The notes: generated by a model from the sequence alone, not told the origin. Positions 24,332 to 33,950 are shown, numbered from the stretch's first letter. The stretch is DNA of 64,000 bases from Sphingomonas zeae (GCF_014197135.1 NZ_JACIFA010000008.1:62001-126000), one strand, 5' to 3'. A program made the numbers and translations.

Positions 24332-24646
24332 TCAATAGCCCCGCCAATAATCCCAGCGCGCGGCATGGCGTTCGGCCCGCGCGAAATGCGCGTCGCGCCG
24401 CGCTTCGTGCCGACGGACGGCGGCGGCATGGGCATAGGCGCTGGCCGCGCGGTAATCGCCATAATAGGCGGCCGTGTCCGCCGCCCGCTGATCACGTCCT
24501 GCCTGATAGGCGTGGATTTCGGCTCCGCGCGCGGCCTGATGCGCGCGATACGCGTCATAGCGCCAATCCTGCGCACTGGCCGCCGTGGCCGACAACATGG
24601 CCCCGCTGGCAAGGGCCACCAGCAATCCGGTCTTGAGCATCTTCAT
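24332..24646 (-). CDS. Small exported protein rich in Ala, Tyr, His and Arg
   Basis: 104 aa. A clear Sec signal peptide (MKMLKTGLLVALASGAMLS...ASA, cleavage near residue 25) is followed by a mature region made of short Ala/Tyr/Arg/His repeats (AYRAHQAARGAEIHAYQ, AADTAAYYGDYRAAS). I recognise no family. It is predicted to be periplasmic or surface associated. Confidence 0.65.
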   Translation of the reverse strand: MKMLKTGLLVALASGAMLSATAASAQDWRYDAYRAHQAARGAEIHAYQAGRDQRAADTAAYYGDYRAASAYAHAAAVRRHEARRDAHFARAERHAARWDYWRGY

Positions 24647-24726
24647 GGCAATAGCCTCAGAACCATAATCTCCCGTATGCCGAAGATATTGCGCCGTTTC
24701 ATCTGAACGGATCGTGGCGGACGCGT

Positions 24727-24867
24727 TCAGCGAATTGGCAGGTTTTCACGACGCCCTGGGCGATCCGGGATGAACGAGGACACCCGGATCAAGGCGCAAA
24801 CGACCAAGGCTATGATGCGTCCCATGATCATTCGCAGGCGGGTCGCAAGCGAAGAGCTCCGGGTCAT
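24727..24867 (-). CDS. Possible small membrane protein
   Basis: 46 aa from the ATG at 24867. One hydrophobic segment (residues ~13-32, MIMGRIIALVVCALIRVSSF) lies between a basic N-terminus and a basic tail (PDRPGRREN). A good Shine-Dalgarno (GAGGAAAGG) sits 8 bp before the ATG. It is divergent from the gene at 24985 and shares the palindromic region between them. There is no family match I can name. Confidence 0.4.
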   Translation of the reverse strand: MTRSSSLATRLRMIMGRIIALVVCALIRVSSFIPDRPGRRENLPIR

Positions 24868-24920
24868 GATCCTTTCCTCGGCCATGCCGGGCGACAGCTT
24901 GAAAAGCGGATGCTTTGCTA

Positions 24921-24944
24921 TGTGTATTGACACAATAATACACA
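24921..24944. promoter_or_regulatory. Palindromic operator between divergent genes
   Basis: TGTGTATT-N8-AATACACA, a perfect 8-bp inverted repeat. A second symmetric core, ATTG-ACA-CAAT, lies inside it, and a consensus -35 hexamer TTGACA (24927-24932) on the plus strand is embedded in the palindrome. A repressor binding here would block the promoter of the gene at 24985 and perhaps also the divergent small ORF. Confidence 0.55.
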
Positions 24945-24984
24945 TTCGACATCCTCCCGCTTTCTCGAATGGGGAGACGAGTCC

Positions 24985-26013
24985 ATGTACAGCGAGAGCG
25001 ACATCGACGGCGCGGTAGCGGCGGGGGCGATCTCGTCCGATGCGGCGGCGGCGCTGAGGCGGCACGTCGCGACGGTCCATGCCGCGCCGGCCGTCGACGA
25101 GGAGCATTTCCGGCTGCTCACCGGGTTCAACGACATCTTCGTCTCCATCGCGATCGCGTTGCTGCTCGCGGCGCTGGGACAGATCGGCTTCAGCATCAGC
25201 CATGGGCTGGGCGGCGCCTTTGTCGCAGGCGCGGCGTGGATGCTGGCCTTCTACTTCACGGGCAAGCGGCGCATGGCCTTGCCCAGCATCCTGTTGCTGC
25301 TGGCCTTTGTCGGCGGCGTGGCGGGCGGCTTGATCGGCCTGGTCGACACGCTCTGGCCGCATATCGGCGATACGGCGGGCGCGCTGGCCATGTCCGGCGT
25401 GGGTTTGGTTTCGGCCGCGGCGGCTTGGCTGCACTGGCGCCAGTTCATGGTGCCGATCACCGTTGCGGCAGGGGCGGCGGCGCAGGTCGCGGTCGTGGTA
25501 GGCCTGTTGATGGCGGCGTTCCCGGACATCAAGCAGGGCGTTTGGCCGATCCTGCTGGTCTGTGGGATCGGCGTCTTCGCGCTGGCCATGCGCTGGGACA
25601 TGTCCGATCCGAAGCGGGAGACGCGGCGGGCCGACGTCGCCTTCTGGCTGCATCTGGCCGCCGCGCCGATGATCGCGCATCCGATCTTCCAGATGCTGGG
25701 CGTGTTCAACAACGACATCGGCGCGGGCGTCGCGGTGATCGTGCTCGCGCTCTACCTGCTGTTCGCCGGGATCGCTCTGGCGGTGGACCGGCGCGCGCTG
25801 CTCGTCTCCAGCCTCGTCTATGTCCTGTTCGCGCTCTACTCGCTGTTCCGCAGCGCAGGCGCGGTCGAGCTGGGGGCGGCGTTCACCGCCTTCGTCATCG
25901 GCTCGGCCCTGCTGACCCTGTCCGCCTTCTGGCAGCCGATGCGGCGCATGGTGGTGGGCTGGCTGTCCCAGCCGATGCGCCTGCGCCTGCCGCCGGTGCA
26001 CCAGCCCGCGTGA
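24985..26013 (+). CDS. Multi-pass membrane protein of unknown function (DUF2157-like layout)
   Basis: 342 aa. A cytoplasmic N-terminal stretch of ~45 residues (MYSESDIDGAVAAGAISSDAA) is followed by about ten hydrophobic segments in tight succession. The layout, with a short soluble N-terminal domain ahead of many helices, resembles DUF2157-type proteins, but no diagnostic motif is visible. GGGGAG lies 8 bp before the ATG. The promoter region holds a strong palindrome at 24921, so it is probably regulated. Confidence 0.6.
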   Translation: MYSESDIDGAVAAGAISSDAAAALRRHVATVHAAPAVDEEHFRLLTGFNDIFVSIAIALLLAALGQIGFSISHGLGGAFVAGAAWMLAFYFTGKRRMALPSILLLLAFVGGVAGGLIGLVDTLWPHIGDTAGALAMSGVGLVSAAAAWLHWRQFMVPITVAAGAAAQVAVVVGLLMAAFPDIKQGVWPILLVCGIGVFALAMRWDMSDPKRETRRADVAFWLHLAAAPMIAHPIFQMLGVFNNDIGAGVAVIVLALYLLFAGIALAVDRRALLVSSLVYVLFALYSLFRSAGAVELGAAFTAFVIGSALLTLSAFWQPMRRMVVGWLSQPMRLRLPPVHQPA

Positions 26014-26023
26014 GGTGAGGCGT

Positions 26024-26048
26024 CGCCGCCCGTTGGGAACGGGCGGCG
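26024..26048. terminator. Shared terminator between converging genes
   Basis: A perfect 11-bp stem CGCCGCCCGTT / AACGGGCGGCG with a GGG loop, in the 44-bp gap between genes ending at 26013 and 26058. No long T tract follows. Confidence 0.65.
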
Positions 26049-26057
26049 CTGCTTTCC

Positions 26058-27455
26058 TCAATAGGCATAGGCCCGGACCAGATCGTACAGATAATCCCGG
26101 CCGTCATAGAGCGACGTGACCCGGATACGCTCGTTCAGGCCGTGGATACCCGACATGTCCTTTTCGATGAAGATACCCGGCGCGCCATAGACGGGGATAC
26201 CGATCGTCTGGAAGAAGATGCCATCGGTAGCACCCGTCGACATCATCGGGACCAAGGGCACGCCGGGGAAGTGCTTGGCCGCCAGCGTCTTCATCGGGCC
26301 GATGATCTTCGGATCCAGCTTGGGCGGGATGGCGGTCGGGCGGACCGGCTGGTTGGCGGTGACGGTGATCTTCGGACCCGCCAGCTCCTTGAGTTTCGCC
26401 AGCGTGCCCTCGACCGTCTCGCCGGGGAAGATGCGGCAGTTGATATTGGCGGTCGCGCGCTGGGGGAGGGCGTTCTCGGCATGGCCCGCCTGGAGCAGCG
26501 TCGCGACGCAGGTGGTGCGCAGCGTCGAGTGCAGCGCCTTGTCCTGGCTGACGATCGCATCCGCCGCCTGATCGTTCGGATTGGCAAGCAGCCGGTTGAT
26601 CGCACCGCCCAGCTGGCCGCCGACCTTCTGCGCGGTGGCGGTCAGGAAGGCGCGGGTGGTGTCGGTCAGGTGGATGGGGAATTCATAACCCTGCACCGCC
26701 TTCACGGCATCGGCGAGCTCATAGATCGCGTTTTCGGGCGTCGGCTGCGAGCTGTGGCCGCCCGGATTGGTGGCGAGGAAGGTGTAGTTCTGCGCCGCCT
26801 TCTCGCCGACCTGCACCGCCAGCAACTCGCGTTTGCCGTCCGAGTCGAGGCGTCCGCCGCCCCCCTCGTTCAGGACGAATTCGGCCGCGATCAGGTCGGG
26901 CTTGTTCTTGGCGAGCCACTCCGCGCCGTTGAACGCGAAGGTCGTTTCCTCGCCGCAGGTCAGCGCCATCTTGATGGTGCGCTTGGGCGGGGTCTTTTTC
27001 AGGCGGATCAGCGTATCGGCCCAGACCGCGCTCATCGCCTTGTCGTCCACCGTGCCGCGACCATAGAGGAAGCCATCCTCCTCGATCAGCTTGAACGGAT
27101 CGCGGGTCCAGTCCTCGCGCTTGGCCTCCACCACGTCGAGATGGCCAAGCAACAGCATCGGCTTCAACGCCTTGTCGGTGCCGGGCAGGACCGCGACGAT
27201 GCCGCCGTCCTTGGGATGCTCGGGGACCGAGAACAGGGTGATGTCCGCGTCTTTATAGCCCGCCGCCTTCAGCCGATCGGCGATCTGCGACGCGGCCTGG
27301 GTGCAGCTTCCCACCGACAGCGCGGTATTGGTTTCGACCAGCTGTTTGTAGAGGCCGAAGAACGCCTTTTGGTCGGGCCTCCCTTGCGCCGCCGCGATAC
27401 CCGGCAGCATCGCCAGCGTCGCCGCCACCCCGCCGAGCCATTTCGCCAACCGCAT
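26058..27455 (-). CDS. M20/M25/M40-family metallopeptidase, exported
   Basis: 465 aa with a Sec signal peptide ([23 protein letters not shown], cleavage near residue 23). The di-zinc site is recognisable: GHLDVV (His and Asp), RGTVDDK (bridging Asp), CGEETTF (catalytic Glu and ligand Glu), and HGLNERI near the C-terminus. The lid domain ([21 protein letters not shown]) is complete. M20 enzymes of this type cleave dipeptides or N-acyl amino acids. It acts in the periplasm; the exact substrate is not deducible. Confidence 0.9.
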   Translation of the reverse strand: MRLAKWLGGVAATLAMLPGIAAAQGRPDQKAFFGLYKQLVETNTALSVGSCTQAASQIADRLKAAGYKDADITLFSVPEHPKDGGIVAVLPGTDKALKPMLLLGHLDVVEAKREDWTRDPFKLIEEDGFLYGRGTVDDKAMSAVWADTLIRLKKTPPKRTIKMALTCGEETTFAFNGAEWLAKNKPDLIAAEFVLNEGGGGRLDSDGKRELLAVQVGEKAAQNYTFLATNPGGHSSQPTPENAIYELADAVKAVQGYEFPIHLTDTTRAFLTATAQKVGGQLGGAINRLLANPNDQAADAIVSQDKALHSTLRTTCVATLLQAGHAENALPQRATANINCRIFPGETVEGTLAKLKELAGPKITVTANQPVRPTAIPPKLDPKIIGPMKTLAAKHFPGVPLVPMMSTGATDGIFFQTIGIPVYGAPGIFIEKDMSGIHGLNERIRVTSLYDGRDYLYDLVRAYAY

Positions 27456-27518
27456 ATGATCCCCCTCTTTTTCCGTGTCGGCGGGGAATAGAGCGGTTCA
27501 CGCGGCGGGGTGCAAGTG

Positions 27519-27650
27519 TTCCTCCCCTGCAAGGGGAGGGGGACCATGCGCAGCATGGTGGAGGGGGCGTGCCGCGAATGACACCCCTTGTAGAGAACCC
27601 CCTCCACCACCGCTTCGCGGCGGTCCCCCTCCCCGTACCGGGGAGGATCG
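27519..27650. repeat. Family A palindromic repeat (copy A6)
   Basis: About 130 bp between divergent genes: CCTCCCCTGCAAGGGGAGG at the left, CCATGCGCAGCATGG inside, a CACCGCTTCGCGGCGG hairpin in the right half and CCCCGTACCGGGG at the right end. The right interior differs from other copies, being inverted relative to A5. Confidence 0.85.
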
Positions 27651-27692
27651 CAAGTCCTTTGCCCCGTACCGATTTCGCGCTAGCAGTCGCCG

Positions 27693-28346
27693 ATGGACCA
27701 GCCCGATATTTCCGCTCGCCCCCTCCTGATCTCGCCCTCGCTGTTCGCGCTGTCGATCTTTTACGGCGGCATGGTGTGTATCGCGGGCGTGCTGGGCAAC
27801 AAGCAGGTCTCGCTGGGGCCGATCGCGGTCGAGGCGGGGATCTTCGCCTTCCTGCTGCTGGTCGTGACGTCGAGCGCGGTGGCGGAGTTGCATGGGCCTT
27901 CGACGGCGGGTCGCCTGGTCCGGGTCGGGTTCGTGCCGCTGCTCGTGTCGCTGGCGCTGTCCTGGGTGGTCTGGGTCCTGCCGCCGTCGCCCGAGATGGT
28001 CCCCGCCAATCGCGACGCGATCCAGCTGATCCTGGGGTCGACCTGGCGGATCTGGCTGGGCGGGATCGTCGCTTACGGCGTGTCGCAGACGCTGAACGTC
28101 ACGATCTTCGCCGCGCTGAAGGGTCGGGAAGGCAGCAAGCTGCTCTGGCTGCGCGCGGCGGTGGCCAGCATGTTGAGCCAGGTGGTCGACACGCTGCTGT
28201 TCGTCACCATCGCCTTTTACGGCGCCTTTCCGATCGGCCAGCTGATCGTGGGGCAGATGATCGCCAAGGTCACATTGTCCGCCGTTCTGGTGCCGCCGCT
28301 GATCTATCTGTTCGTCGCGATCGGGCGGCGGCTGGATCGCGCCTGA
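27693..28346 (+). CDS. yhhQ: Queuosine precursor transporter (YhhQ/VUT family)
   Basis: 217 aa with about six membrane segments. The family signatures [44 protein letters not shown] and [17 protein letters not shown], plus the [24 protein letters not shown] segment, identify the VUT/YhhQ group (COG1738), which imports queuosine precursors such as preQ0/preQ1. No preQ1 riboswitch is seen in the short leader, which is largely repeat A6. Confidence 0.85.
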   Translation: MDQPDISARPLLISPSLFALSIFYGGMVCIAGVLGNKQVSLGPIAVEAGIFAFLLLVVTSSAVAELHGPSTAGRLVRVGFVPLLVSLALSWVVWVLPPSPEMVPANRDAIQLILGSTWRIWLGGIVAYGVSQTLNVTIFAALKGREGSKLLWLRAAVASMLSQVVDTLLFVTIAFYGAFPIGQLIVGQMIAKVTLSAVLVPPLIYLFVAIGRRLDRA

Positions 28347-28429
28347 CGGACCCGCCGCCAGGACGCGCCAGGACCTGTTTGCCAGATTGGCGGTTTTCCC
28401 CGTTCCCGACCCGCGATAAAGGGCGCGCC

Positions 28430-29329
28430 ATGACCAACCACGATCCCGACGCCGCCCTGCTCGCCAAGGCCGAGACGCTGACCGAGGCGCTGCCCTATCT
28501 GCAACGTTACGCGGGCAAGACCTTCGTGGTGAAATATGGCGGTCACGCCATGGGCGACCCCGAGCGGCAGCGCGATTTCGCCGAGGACATGGTGCTGCTG
28601 AAGGCGGTCGGCATCAATCCGGTCGTGGTCCATGGCGGCGGTCCGCAGATCGGCGCGATGCTCAAGCGGCTGGGCGTCGAGTCGCAGTTCGTCAACGGGC
28701 TGCGCGTCACCGACAAGGAGACCGCGCAGATCGCCGAAATGGTGCTGGCGGGGTCGATCAACAAGGAAATCGTCAGCTGGATTTCCGCCGCCGGAGGGCG
28801 CGCGGTCGGCATCTCGGGCAAGGACGCCGGGCTCGTCATCGCCGAGAAGGTGCAGGGACGCGAAGCCGATCCGTTGAAGGGGATCGAGCGGCATGTCGAT
28901 CTGGGCTTTGTCGGGGAGCCGGTTGCGGTCGATCCGCGCCTGATCGAAAGCCTGTGCGCCGATGGCATCATCCCGGTCATCGCGCCGGTCGCGATCGGGC
29001 TGGACGGGCATACCTATAACATCAACGCCGACACCATGGCGGGCGCGATCGCCGCGCGGTTGGGCGCGTCGCGCTTCTTCCTGCTGACCGATGTCGCGGG
29101 CGTGCTGGACAAGCAGGGCGAGCTGATGACCGACCTGAACCCGGCGCGGATCGCCGAACTGCGCGCCGACGGGACGATTTCGGGGGGGATGATCCCGAAG
29201 CTGGAAACCTGCGTCTCCGCGGTCGAGGCCGGGGTGGATGCGGCGGTGATCCTGGACGGCCGCGTGCCGCACGGGATGCTGCTGGAGATTTTCACCAAGC
29301 AGGGGGCGGGGACTCTGGTCCGCCGGTAA
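28430..29329 (+). CDS. argB: Acetylglutamate kinase ArgB
   Basis: 299 aa, the usual length. It phosphorylates N-acetylglutamate, the second step of arginine synthesis. Motifs: [19 protein letters not shown], the NAG-binding loop [15 protein letters not shown] and the ATP-site [11 protein letters not shown] and GGMIPKLET. The N-terminal extension (~20 residues, [18 protein letters not shown]) is the helix found in arginine-sensitive hexameric forms, so feedback inhibition is likely. Confidence 0.97.
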   Translation: MTNHDPDAALLAKAETLTEALPYLQRYAGKTFVVKYGGHAMGDPERQRDFAEDMVLLKAVGINPVVVHGGGPQIGAMLKRLGVESQFVNGLRVTDKETAQIAEMVLAGSINKEIVSWISAAGGRAVGISGKDAGLVIAEKVQGREADPLKGIERHVDLGFVGEPVAVDPRLIESLCADGIIPVIAPVAIGLDGHTYNINADTMAGAIAARLGASRFFLLTDVAGVLDKQGELMTDLNPARIAELRADGTISGGMIPKLETCVSAVEAGVDAAVILDGRVPHGMLLEIFTKQGAGTLVRR

Positions 29330-29350
29330 GGGGGCGAGGTTGTGGCGTGG

Positions 29351-29432
29351 GCTTCGACTTCGGCGCCAAGCGCCGAAGTTTACCCTGAGCGGCTGGCTTG
29401 CCAGCCAGCCGAAGGGCTCAGCCTGAACGGCG
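29351..29432. repeat. Family D palindromic intergenic repeat
   Basis: Adjacent hairpins CTTCGGCGC-CAA-GCGCCGAAG and GGCTGGCTTGCCAGCCAGCC, with TACCCTGAGC opposite GGGCTCAGCC, in the 261-bp gap after argB. Only one copy was noticed in this window. Confidence 0.6.
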
Positions 29433-29462
29433 GTTTGTATGGTGAACCCTCGCCTCTAGCCG

Positions 29463-29568
29463 CTCCCCTCCCGTAAGTGGGAGGGGATGGGGGAGGGCAA
29501 GCCGCAAGCGATCAACTCTGCGAGGCTCCTTACCCTCCCCAAACCCCTCCCGCCTGCGGGAGGGGCTT
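29463..29568. repeat. Family B palindromic repeat (copy B3)
   Basis: CTCCCCTCCCGTAAGTGGGAGGGG at the left and CCCCTCCCGCCTGCGGGAGGGG at the right, with an unpaired middle. It lacks the cloverleaf insert. With family D it fills the argB to DUF1674 gap. Confidence 0.75.
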
Positions 29569-29590
29569 AAGAAGCAGGCGGGGCCTTAGA

Positions 29591-29752
29591 TCAAAAATCG
29601 ACCGCTACGCCCTTCAATTCCCAATCCCCATAGCGCACCGGATTCTTTCCCAACGGATCAGCTTCCGGCTCCGGCTTCACCTGAGGTTCCGGCACCGGCG
29701 GATTGGGCGACAGGTACGCGGGCGGCTTCACATGGTCGGGGCGCTGGCCCAT
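29591..29752 (-). CDS. DUF1674 protein, succinate dehydrogenase assembly factor 4-like
   Basis: 53 aa, short enough to be missed. It has a Pro-rich N-terminus (MGQRPDHVKPPAYLSPNPP) and the diagnostic C-terminus NPVRYGDWELKGVAVDF. That RYGDWE..G....DF ending is the signature of the SDHAF4/Sdh8 family, which binds flavinylated SdhA and protects it during complex II assembly. In related genomes this gene sits near rsmB, as here (rsmB begins 69 bp away, divergently). Confidence 0.9.
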   Translation of the reverse strand: MGQRPDHVKPPAYLSPNPPVPEPQVKPEPEADPLGKNPVRYGDWELKGVAVDF

Positions 29753-29820
29753 GGGCGGTCCTTTCGACTAAAGGGGCGGAATATTGCAGCCCATGTCGGG
29801 GCTGACAGGAGTTTTGCCAA

Positions 29821-31164
29821 GTGACACGTCCTCCCCAATCGCCGACCCGTGGCCGACCCGATCGCCGGGGTGCGCCCAAGGGCGAGGACCGGCGTGGGCG
29901 GCAGCAGCGCCCGACCGAGCCGCTGGGCACCGCCGCCCGCCGCGCCGCTATTCGCTTGCTCGACGCCGTGCTGCGTCGGGGTGAACCGCTGGAGGCGGCG
30001 CTCGCCTCGGCGACACGCGCGCTGCCGGGTGGCCCCGATCGTGGTCTGGCACACGCCATCGCGGCCGAGACGCTGCGTCGTCTGCCCGATCTCGATGCGC
30101 TGATCGACTCGGCGACCAAGCAGCGGCTGCCCGACGATGCCAAGGCGCGTTTCGCGCTGCGCATCGCGCTCGTCCAGGTGCTGGCGCTGGGCACCCCGCC
30201 GCACGCCGCGATCTCGACCGTGTTGCCGCTGGTCGATGGTGGTCCGCGCAAGCTGGTCCATGGCGTGTTCAGCACCATCACCAAGAGCGGCGTGCTCCTG
30301 CCCGAAATACCCGCTTTGCCCGACGCGACCGAGGCGCGCTGGGAAGCGAATTGGGGCGAGGATATGGTCGAGGCCGCCGCCCATGCCATCGCCGCCCCGC
30401 CGCCGCTCGACCTGACGCTGGCCGATCCCACTGCGACCGATGAATGGGCGGAGAAGCTGGGCGGGGTCAGCCTGCTCCCTGGCCATGTCCGTCTGCCTTC
30501 GGGGCATTCGGTGATGGAGTTGCAGGGCTTCGACGAGGGTGCCTGGTGGGTGCAGGACCTTGCCGCCTCGATCCCCGCGCGGCTGCTGGGCGAGGGCAAG
30601 GGTCATGTGCTTGACCTGTGCGCCGCGCCCGGGGGCAAGACGCTGCAACTCGCCGCCGCCGGGTGGACCGTCACCGCGATCGACCAGTCCGAGTCGCGCC
30701 TAGCCCGCCTGACCGAGAATCTGGAACGCACCAACCAGTCGGCGGCGGTCGTCACCGCCGACCTGCGTGAATGGAGCCCGAAGGAGCAGGCCGACGCCAT
30801 CCTGGTCGACGCGCCGTGCAGCGCCAGCGGCATCTTCCGCCGTCACCCGGACGTCCTCTACCGCGTCCGCCCGGCGATCATCGCCGAGATGGCGGAATTG
30901 CAGCGGATGATCCTGACCCGCGCCGCCGACTGGCTGAAACCCGGCGGCACCATGGTCTATGCCACCTGTTCGCTGGAGCCGGAGGAAGGCGAAGGGCAGA
31001 TCGCGGCGTTTTTAGAACAGCGCCCCGATTATGCGCTGGTCCCGATCACCGGCGAATGGCCGGGCGTGACGGATGAGGGCACGATCCGCACCCTGCCGAC
31101 GATGCTCGCAAAGGAAGGGCGGCTCGACGGGTTCTTCATCGCGATGTTGCAACGCAAAGGCTGA
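29821..31164 (+). CDS. rsmB: 16S rRNA (cytosine-C5) methyltransferase RsmB
   Basis: 447 aa with a GTG start. It methylates C967 (E. coli numbering) of 16S rRNA. The basic N-terminal leader is followed by a NusB-like RNA-binding domain (~35-170; RRAAIRLLDAVLRRG) and a Rossmann methyltransferase domain with DLCAAPGGKT, DAPCSASG (catalytic-site Cys) and YATCSLEPEE (second Cys). It is the first gene of a plus-strand block with rpe and the heparinase-like gene. Confidence 0.93.
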   Translation: MTRPPQSPTRGRPDRRGAPKGEDRRGRQQRPTEPLGTAARRAAIRLLDAVLRRGEPLEAALASATRALPGGPDRGLAHAIAAETLRRLPDLDALIDSATKQRLPDDAKARFALRIALVQVLALGTPPHAAISTVLPLVDGGPRKLVHGVFSTITKSGVLLPEIPALPDATEARWEANWGEDMVEAAAHAIAAPPPLDLTLADPTATDEWAEKLGGVSLLPGHVRLPSGHSVMELQGFDEGAWWVQDLAASIPARLLGEGKGHVLDLCAAPGGKTLQLAAAGWTVTAIDQSESRLARLTENLERTNQSAAVVTADLREWSPKEQADAILVDAPCSASGIFRRHPDVLYRVRPAIIAEMAELQRMILTRAADWLKPGGTMVYATCSLEPEEGEGQIAAFLEQRPDYALVPITGEWPGVTDEGTIRTLPTMLAKEGRLDGFFIAMLQRKG

Positions 31165-31176
31165 CTTGGGGGCGAT

Positions 31177-31854
31177 ATGTCGGTACAGGTGAAAACCATG
31201 CTTCCCGTGCGTATCGCTCCTTCCATCCTTTCCGCCGATTTCGCCCGCCTGGGCGAAGAAGTCCGGGCCATCGACGCCGCCGGTGCCGACTGGATTCATA
31301 TCGATGTCATGGACGGGCATTTCGTGCCCAACATCACCATCGGCCCGGCGGTGGTAAAGGCGCTGCGCCCGCACACGACCAAGCCGTTCGACGTGCATCT
31401 GATGATCTCGCCGATCGACGCTTATCTGGATGCCTTTGCCGAAGCGGGCGCCGACACGATCACCGTCCACCCGGAGGCGGGGCCGCACATCCACCGCACG
31501 ATCCAGCATATCAAGGGGCTGGGCAAGCGCGCGGGCGTCGTCCTGAACCCCGCGACACCGGCCAAGATGCTGGATTACCTGATCGACATGGTCGACCTGG
31601 TCCTGGTGATGAGCGTGAACCCCGGTTTCGGCGGGCAGAGCTTCATCGACAGCCAGCTCAAGAAGATTTCGGCGATCCGCAAGATGATCGACCATTCGGG
31701 CCGCGCGATCGATCTGGAGGTCGATGGCGGTGTCGATGCCACCCATGCGAAGCGCTGCATCGAGGCGGGCGCTGACGCGCTGGTCGCGGGCACGGCCGCG
31801 TTCCGGGGTGGCCCGGAGCATTACGCCGCAAACATCGCCGCTTTGCGCGGTTGA
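31177..31854 (+). CDS. rpe: Ribulose-phosphate 3-epimerase
   Basis: 225 aa. It interconverts ribulose 5-phosphate and xylulose 5-phosphate in the pentose phosphate pathway. The TIM-barrel motifs are all present: [52 protein letters not shown] and LEVDGGVDA. The ATG at 31198 is an alternative start that would give a more typical N-terminus ([12 protein letters not shown]). Its TGA overlaps a TTG of the next gene. Confidence 0.97.
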   Translation: MSVQVKTMLPVRIAPSILSADFARLGEEVRAIDAAGADWIHIDVMDGHFVPNITIGPAVVKALRPHTTKPFDVHLMISPIDAYLDAFAEAGADTITVHPEAGPHIHRTIQHIKGLGKRAGVVLNPATPAKMLDYLIDMVDLVLVMSVNPGFGGQSFIDSQLKKISAIRKMIDHSGRAIDLEVDGGVDATHAKRCIEAGADALVAGTAAFRGGPEHYAANIAALRG

Positions 31855-31859
31855 GCGGA

Positions 31860-33602
31860 ATGCGCGATCGCATGGGGGCCGAAGAGGCCCGAATCGCCGC
31901 CGACAGCATCGAAGAGGGCAAGCGCCTGGTTCGCGTCCAGACCGGCGGACTGTCGCTCGCCGATCGACTGAGCGAGCATCTCCACCGGCTGACCTGGCGC
32001 ACGCCGCTCCATTCGCTGCGGTTGAAGGGGCGTCATCCGCTGAAGCTGATGGCCGTGCCCGAGGACCCGATCCTGGGCGATATCGAGCGTGGTCATGCTT
32101 TGCTCGGCGGGGTGCTCGACTGGCGGGGCGAGGAACGCGGCGTCGAATCGATCGACTTCGCTCGGCCCGACTGGTCGACCGGCTTCGCCGATCATCTGCA
32201 CAGCTTCGCCTGGCTGCGCGATCTGTCGACCGTGGCGACGCGGGCGCAAGGCGCGCCGATCGCCGAATATCTGATGGGCCGCTGGCTCGACGCCTTTGCC
32301 GAAACGGTCGATGCGGTGGCGTGGCGCCCCGATCTGTGGGGGCGGCGTATCCTGTTCTGGACCGCGCATGCGCCGCTGATCCTGTCGTCGACCGATCTCG
32401 TCTATCGCTCGCGCGTGCTCAACACCATGGCGCGCGGTGCCCGGCATCTGGATCGGGGTGCCGATAAGGCGCCGGCGGGCGTGGCACGGATCGCTTCGTG
32501 GTGCGGGGTGATCGCGGCCGGGTTACTGCTTGCTGGCGGCGATCCGCGTCAGGCGTTCGGCGAGGCGGGGCTGGCCCGCGCGCTCGACACCGGGCTGTTC
32601 GCCGATGGCGGGATCATCGCGCGCAGCCCGGCGGTGCAGCTCGATGCGGTCATGCTGCTGACCATGATGCGCGAGGTCTATGACGCACGGGGGCTCCCCT
32701 TCCCCGAGCAGTTTCAAGCCCGGTTGCAGCGGATGATCTCGGCGCTGCTGGGCGTCATGCACGGGGACCGTGCGCTGTCGAGCTGGCAAGGCTCCGGCCC
32801 CGAAACGCCCGAGCGGATCGCGGCGGTGATCGAGGCGTCGGGCGTGCGCACCCGGCCGCTGCGCCAGGCGGGCGATTGGGGGTATCAGCGTCTCGCGGCG
32901 GCGCAGGCGGTGCTGGTGATGGACGCGGCGCCCCCGCCGATCGCCCGCGCGATCGAGGGCGGCTGTGCCTCCACCCTCGCTTTCGAGTTTTCGGACGGCG
33001 CGCAGCGGATCGTCGTCAATTGCGGCGGCGCGCGCGCGACCGTGGCGCAGGTCCCCGCCAGCCTGGCGCACGGCCTGCGCACCACGGCGGCGCACTCGAC
33101 GCTGACGCTGGGTGACAGCAACTCGACCGCCATCCATGCCGATGGCACGCTGGGGCGCGGTGTGGCCGAGGTCGAACTCAGCCGCCAAGAATCGGACGCC
33201 GCCAGCCGGATCGAGGCAAGTCATGACGGCTATGTCCGCCGCTATGGCTTTACCCACCGCCGCCAGTTGCTGCTGACCGGCGACGGGCGCGAACTGCGCG
33301 GCGAAGATGCGCTGCTGCCGCAGGGCCGCAAGCGGCAGCCGGGCAGCACCAACTTCGCGCTCCGTTTCCACCTCGGCGACGGGGTCGAGGCGATGGTGAC
33401 GGCGGAAAGCGGCCAGGCGATCCTGCGCCTCGATGACGGCGCGCTGTGGCAGTTCCGTTGTCGTGGGGGCACGCTGGCGATCGAGGAGTCGCTGTGGATC
33501 GACGGCACCGGACGGCCGGTGGCGACGCAGCAACTGGTCGTGACCGGCGAAACGCCAGCGGGCGGCGCGCATGTCAGCTGGGCGTTCAAGCGGGCGCTTT
33601 GA
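31860..33602 (+). CDS. Heparinase II/III-family protein
   Basis: 580 aa from the ATG at 31860. An in-frame TTG at 31851 overlaps the rpe stop and would add three residues. The alpha-helical N-terminal barrel (~1-330; WSTGFADHLHSFAWLRDLS, DGGIIARSPAVQLD) precedes a beta-sandwich domain (ARATVAQVPASLAHGLRTTAAHSTLTLGDSNS) as in heparinase II/III lyases. This branch is conserved between rpe and purH in sphingomonads; the substrate is unknown, and cell-wall or capsular glycan is only a guess. No signal peptide is obvious. Confidence 0.85.
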   Translation: MRDRMGAEEARIAADSIEEGKRLVRVQTGGLSLADRLSEHLHRLTWRTPLHSLRLKGRHPLKLMAVPEDPILGDIERGHALLGGVLDWRGEERGVESIDFARPDWSTGFADHLHSFAWLRDLSTVATRAQGAPIAEYLMGRWLDAFAETVDAVAWRPDLWGRRILFWTAHAPLILSSTDLVYRSRVLNTMARGARHLDRGADKAPAGVARIASWCGVIAAGLLLAGGDPRQAFGEAGLARALDTGLFADGGIIARSPAVQLDAVMLLTMMREVYDARGLPFPEQFQARLQRMISALLGVMHGDRALSSWQGSGPETPERIAAVIEASGVRTRPLRQAGDWGYQRLAAAQAVLVMDAAPPPIARAIEGGCASTLAFEFSDGAQRIVVNCGGARATVAQVPASLAHGLRTTAAHSTLTLGDSNSTAIHADGTLGRGVAEVELSRQESDAASRIEASHDGYVRRYGFTHRRQLLLTGDGRELRGEDALLPQGRKRQPGSTNFALRFHLGDGVEAMVTAESGQAILRLDDGALWQFRCRGGTLAIEESLWIDGTGRPVATQQLVVTGETPAGGAHVSWAFKRAL

Positions 33603-33609
33603 GAGTGAT

Positions 33610-33748
33610 GGTTCGCGCGAAGGCGCGGAGGACGCAGAGATGGCTGGCTTGCCGCTCTGACAAGGCTTCTACTCCGGCCGGTTGACGATCCGAGGGGTTT
33701 GTCACCGGGCGAAACCCCTCCGCGTTATCCGCGCCTTCGCGCGAATCC
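33610..33748. repeat. Family C inverted repeat (copy C1)
   Basis: The left arm GGTTCGCGCGAAGGCGCGGA and the right arm (reverse complement) TCCGCGCCTTCGCGCGAATCC lie about 100 bp apart. With repeat A7 it fills the 348-bp gap between the heparinase-like gene and purH; no gene is seen there. Confidence 0.75.
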
Positions 33749-33753
33749 ATAAA

Positions 33754-33884
33754 ATCCCCCCGGCACGGGGAGGTGGACCACCCGCAGGGTGGTGTAGGGG
33801 AAGTGCCACTAGGGGACGACCTGTGTGGAAGCTCCCCTCCGTCAGGGCTACGCCCTGCCACCTCCCCGTGCCGGGGAGGAACAT
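33754..33884. repeat. Family A palindromic repeat (copy A7)
   Basis: About 130 bp: CCCCCCGGCACGGGGAGG at the left, CCACCCGCAGGGTGG inside, CAGGGCTACGCCCTG in the right half and CCTCCCCGTGCCGGGGAGG at the end. It lies 67 bp before purH. Confidence 0.85.
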
Positions 33885-33950
33885 TTTGCGCTTCGGCGAA
33901 TCGGAGTCTATCGGGTCCGCAAACTCCCCATTTGTAGGACTCGCTGCCCG

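Noticed and set aside
27651..27692. A preQ1 riboswitch before the yhhQ-like gene
   Set aside because: Only about 40 bp lies between repeat A6 and the ATG, and no preQ1 aptamer pattern (H-type pseudoknot with A-rich tail) could be traced.
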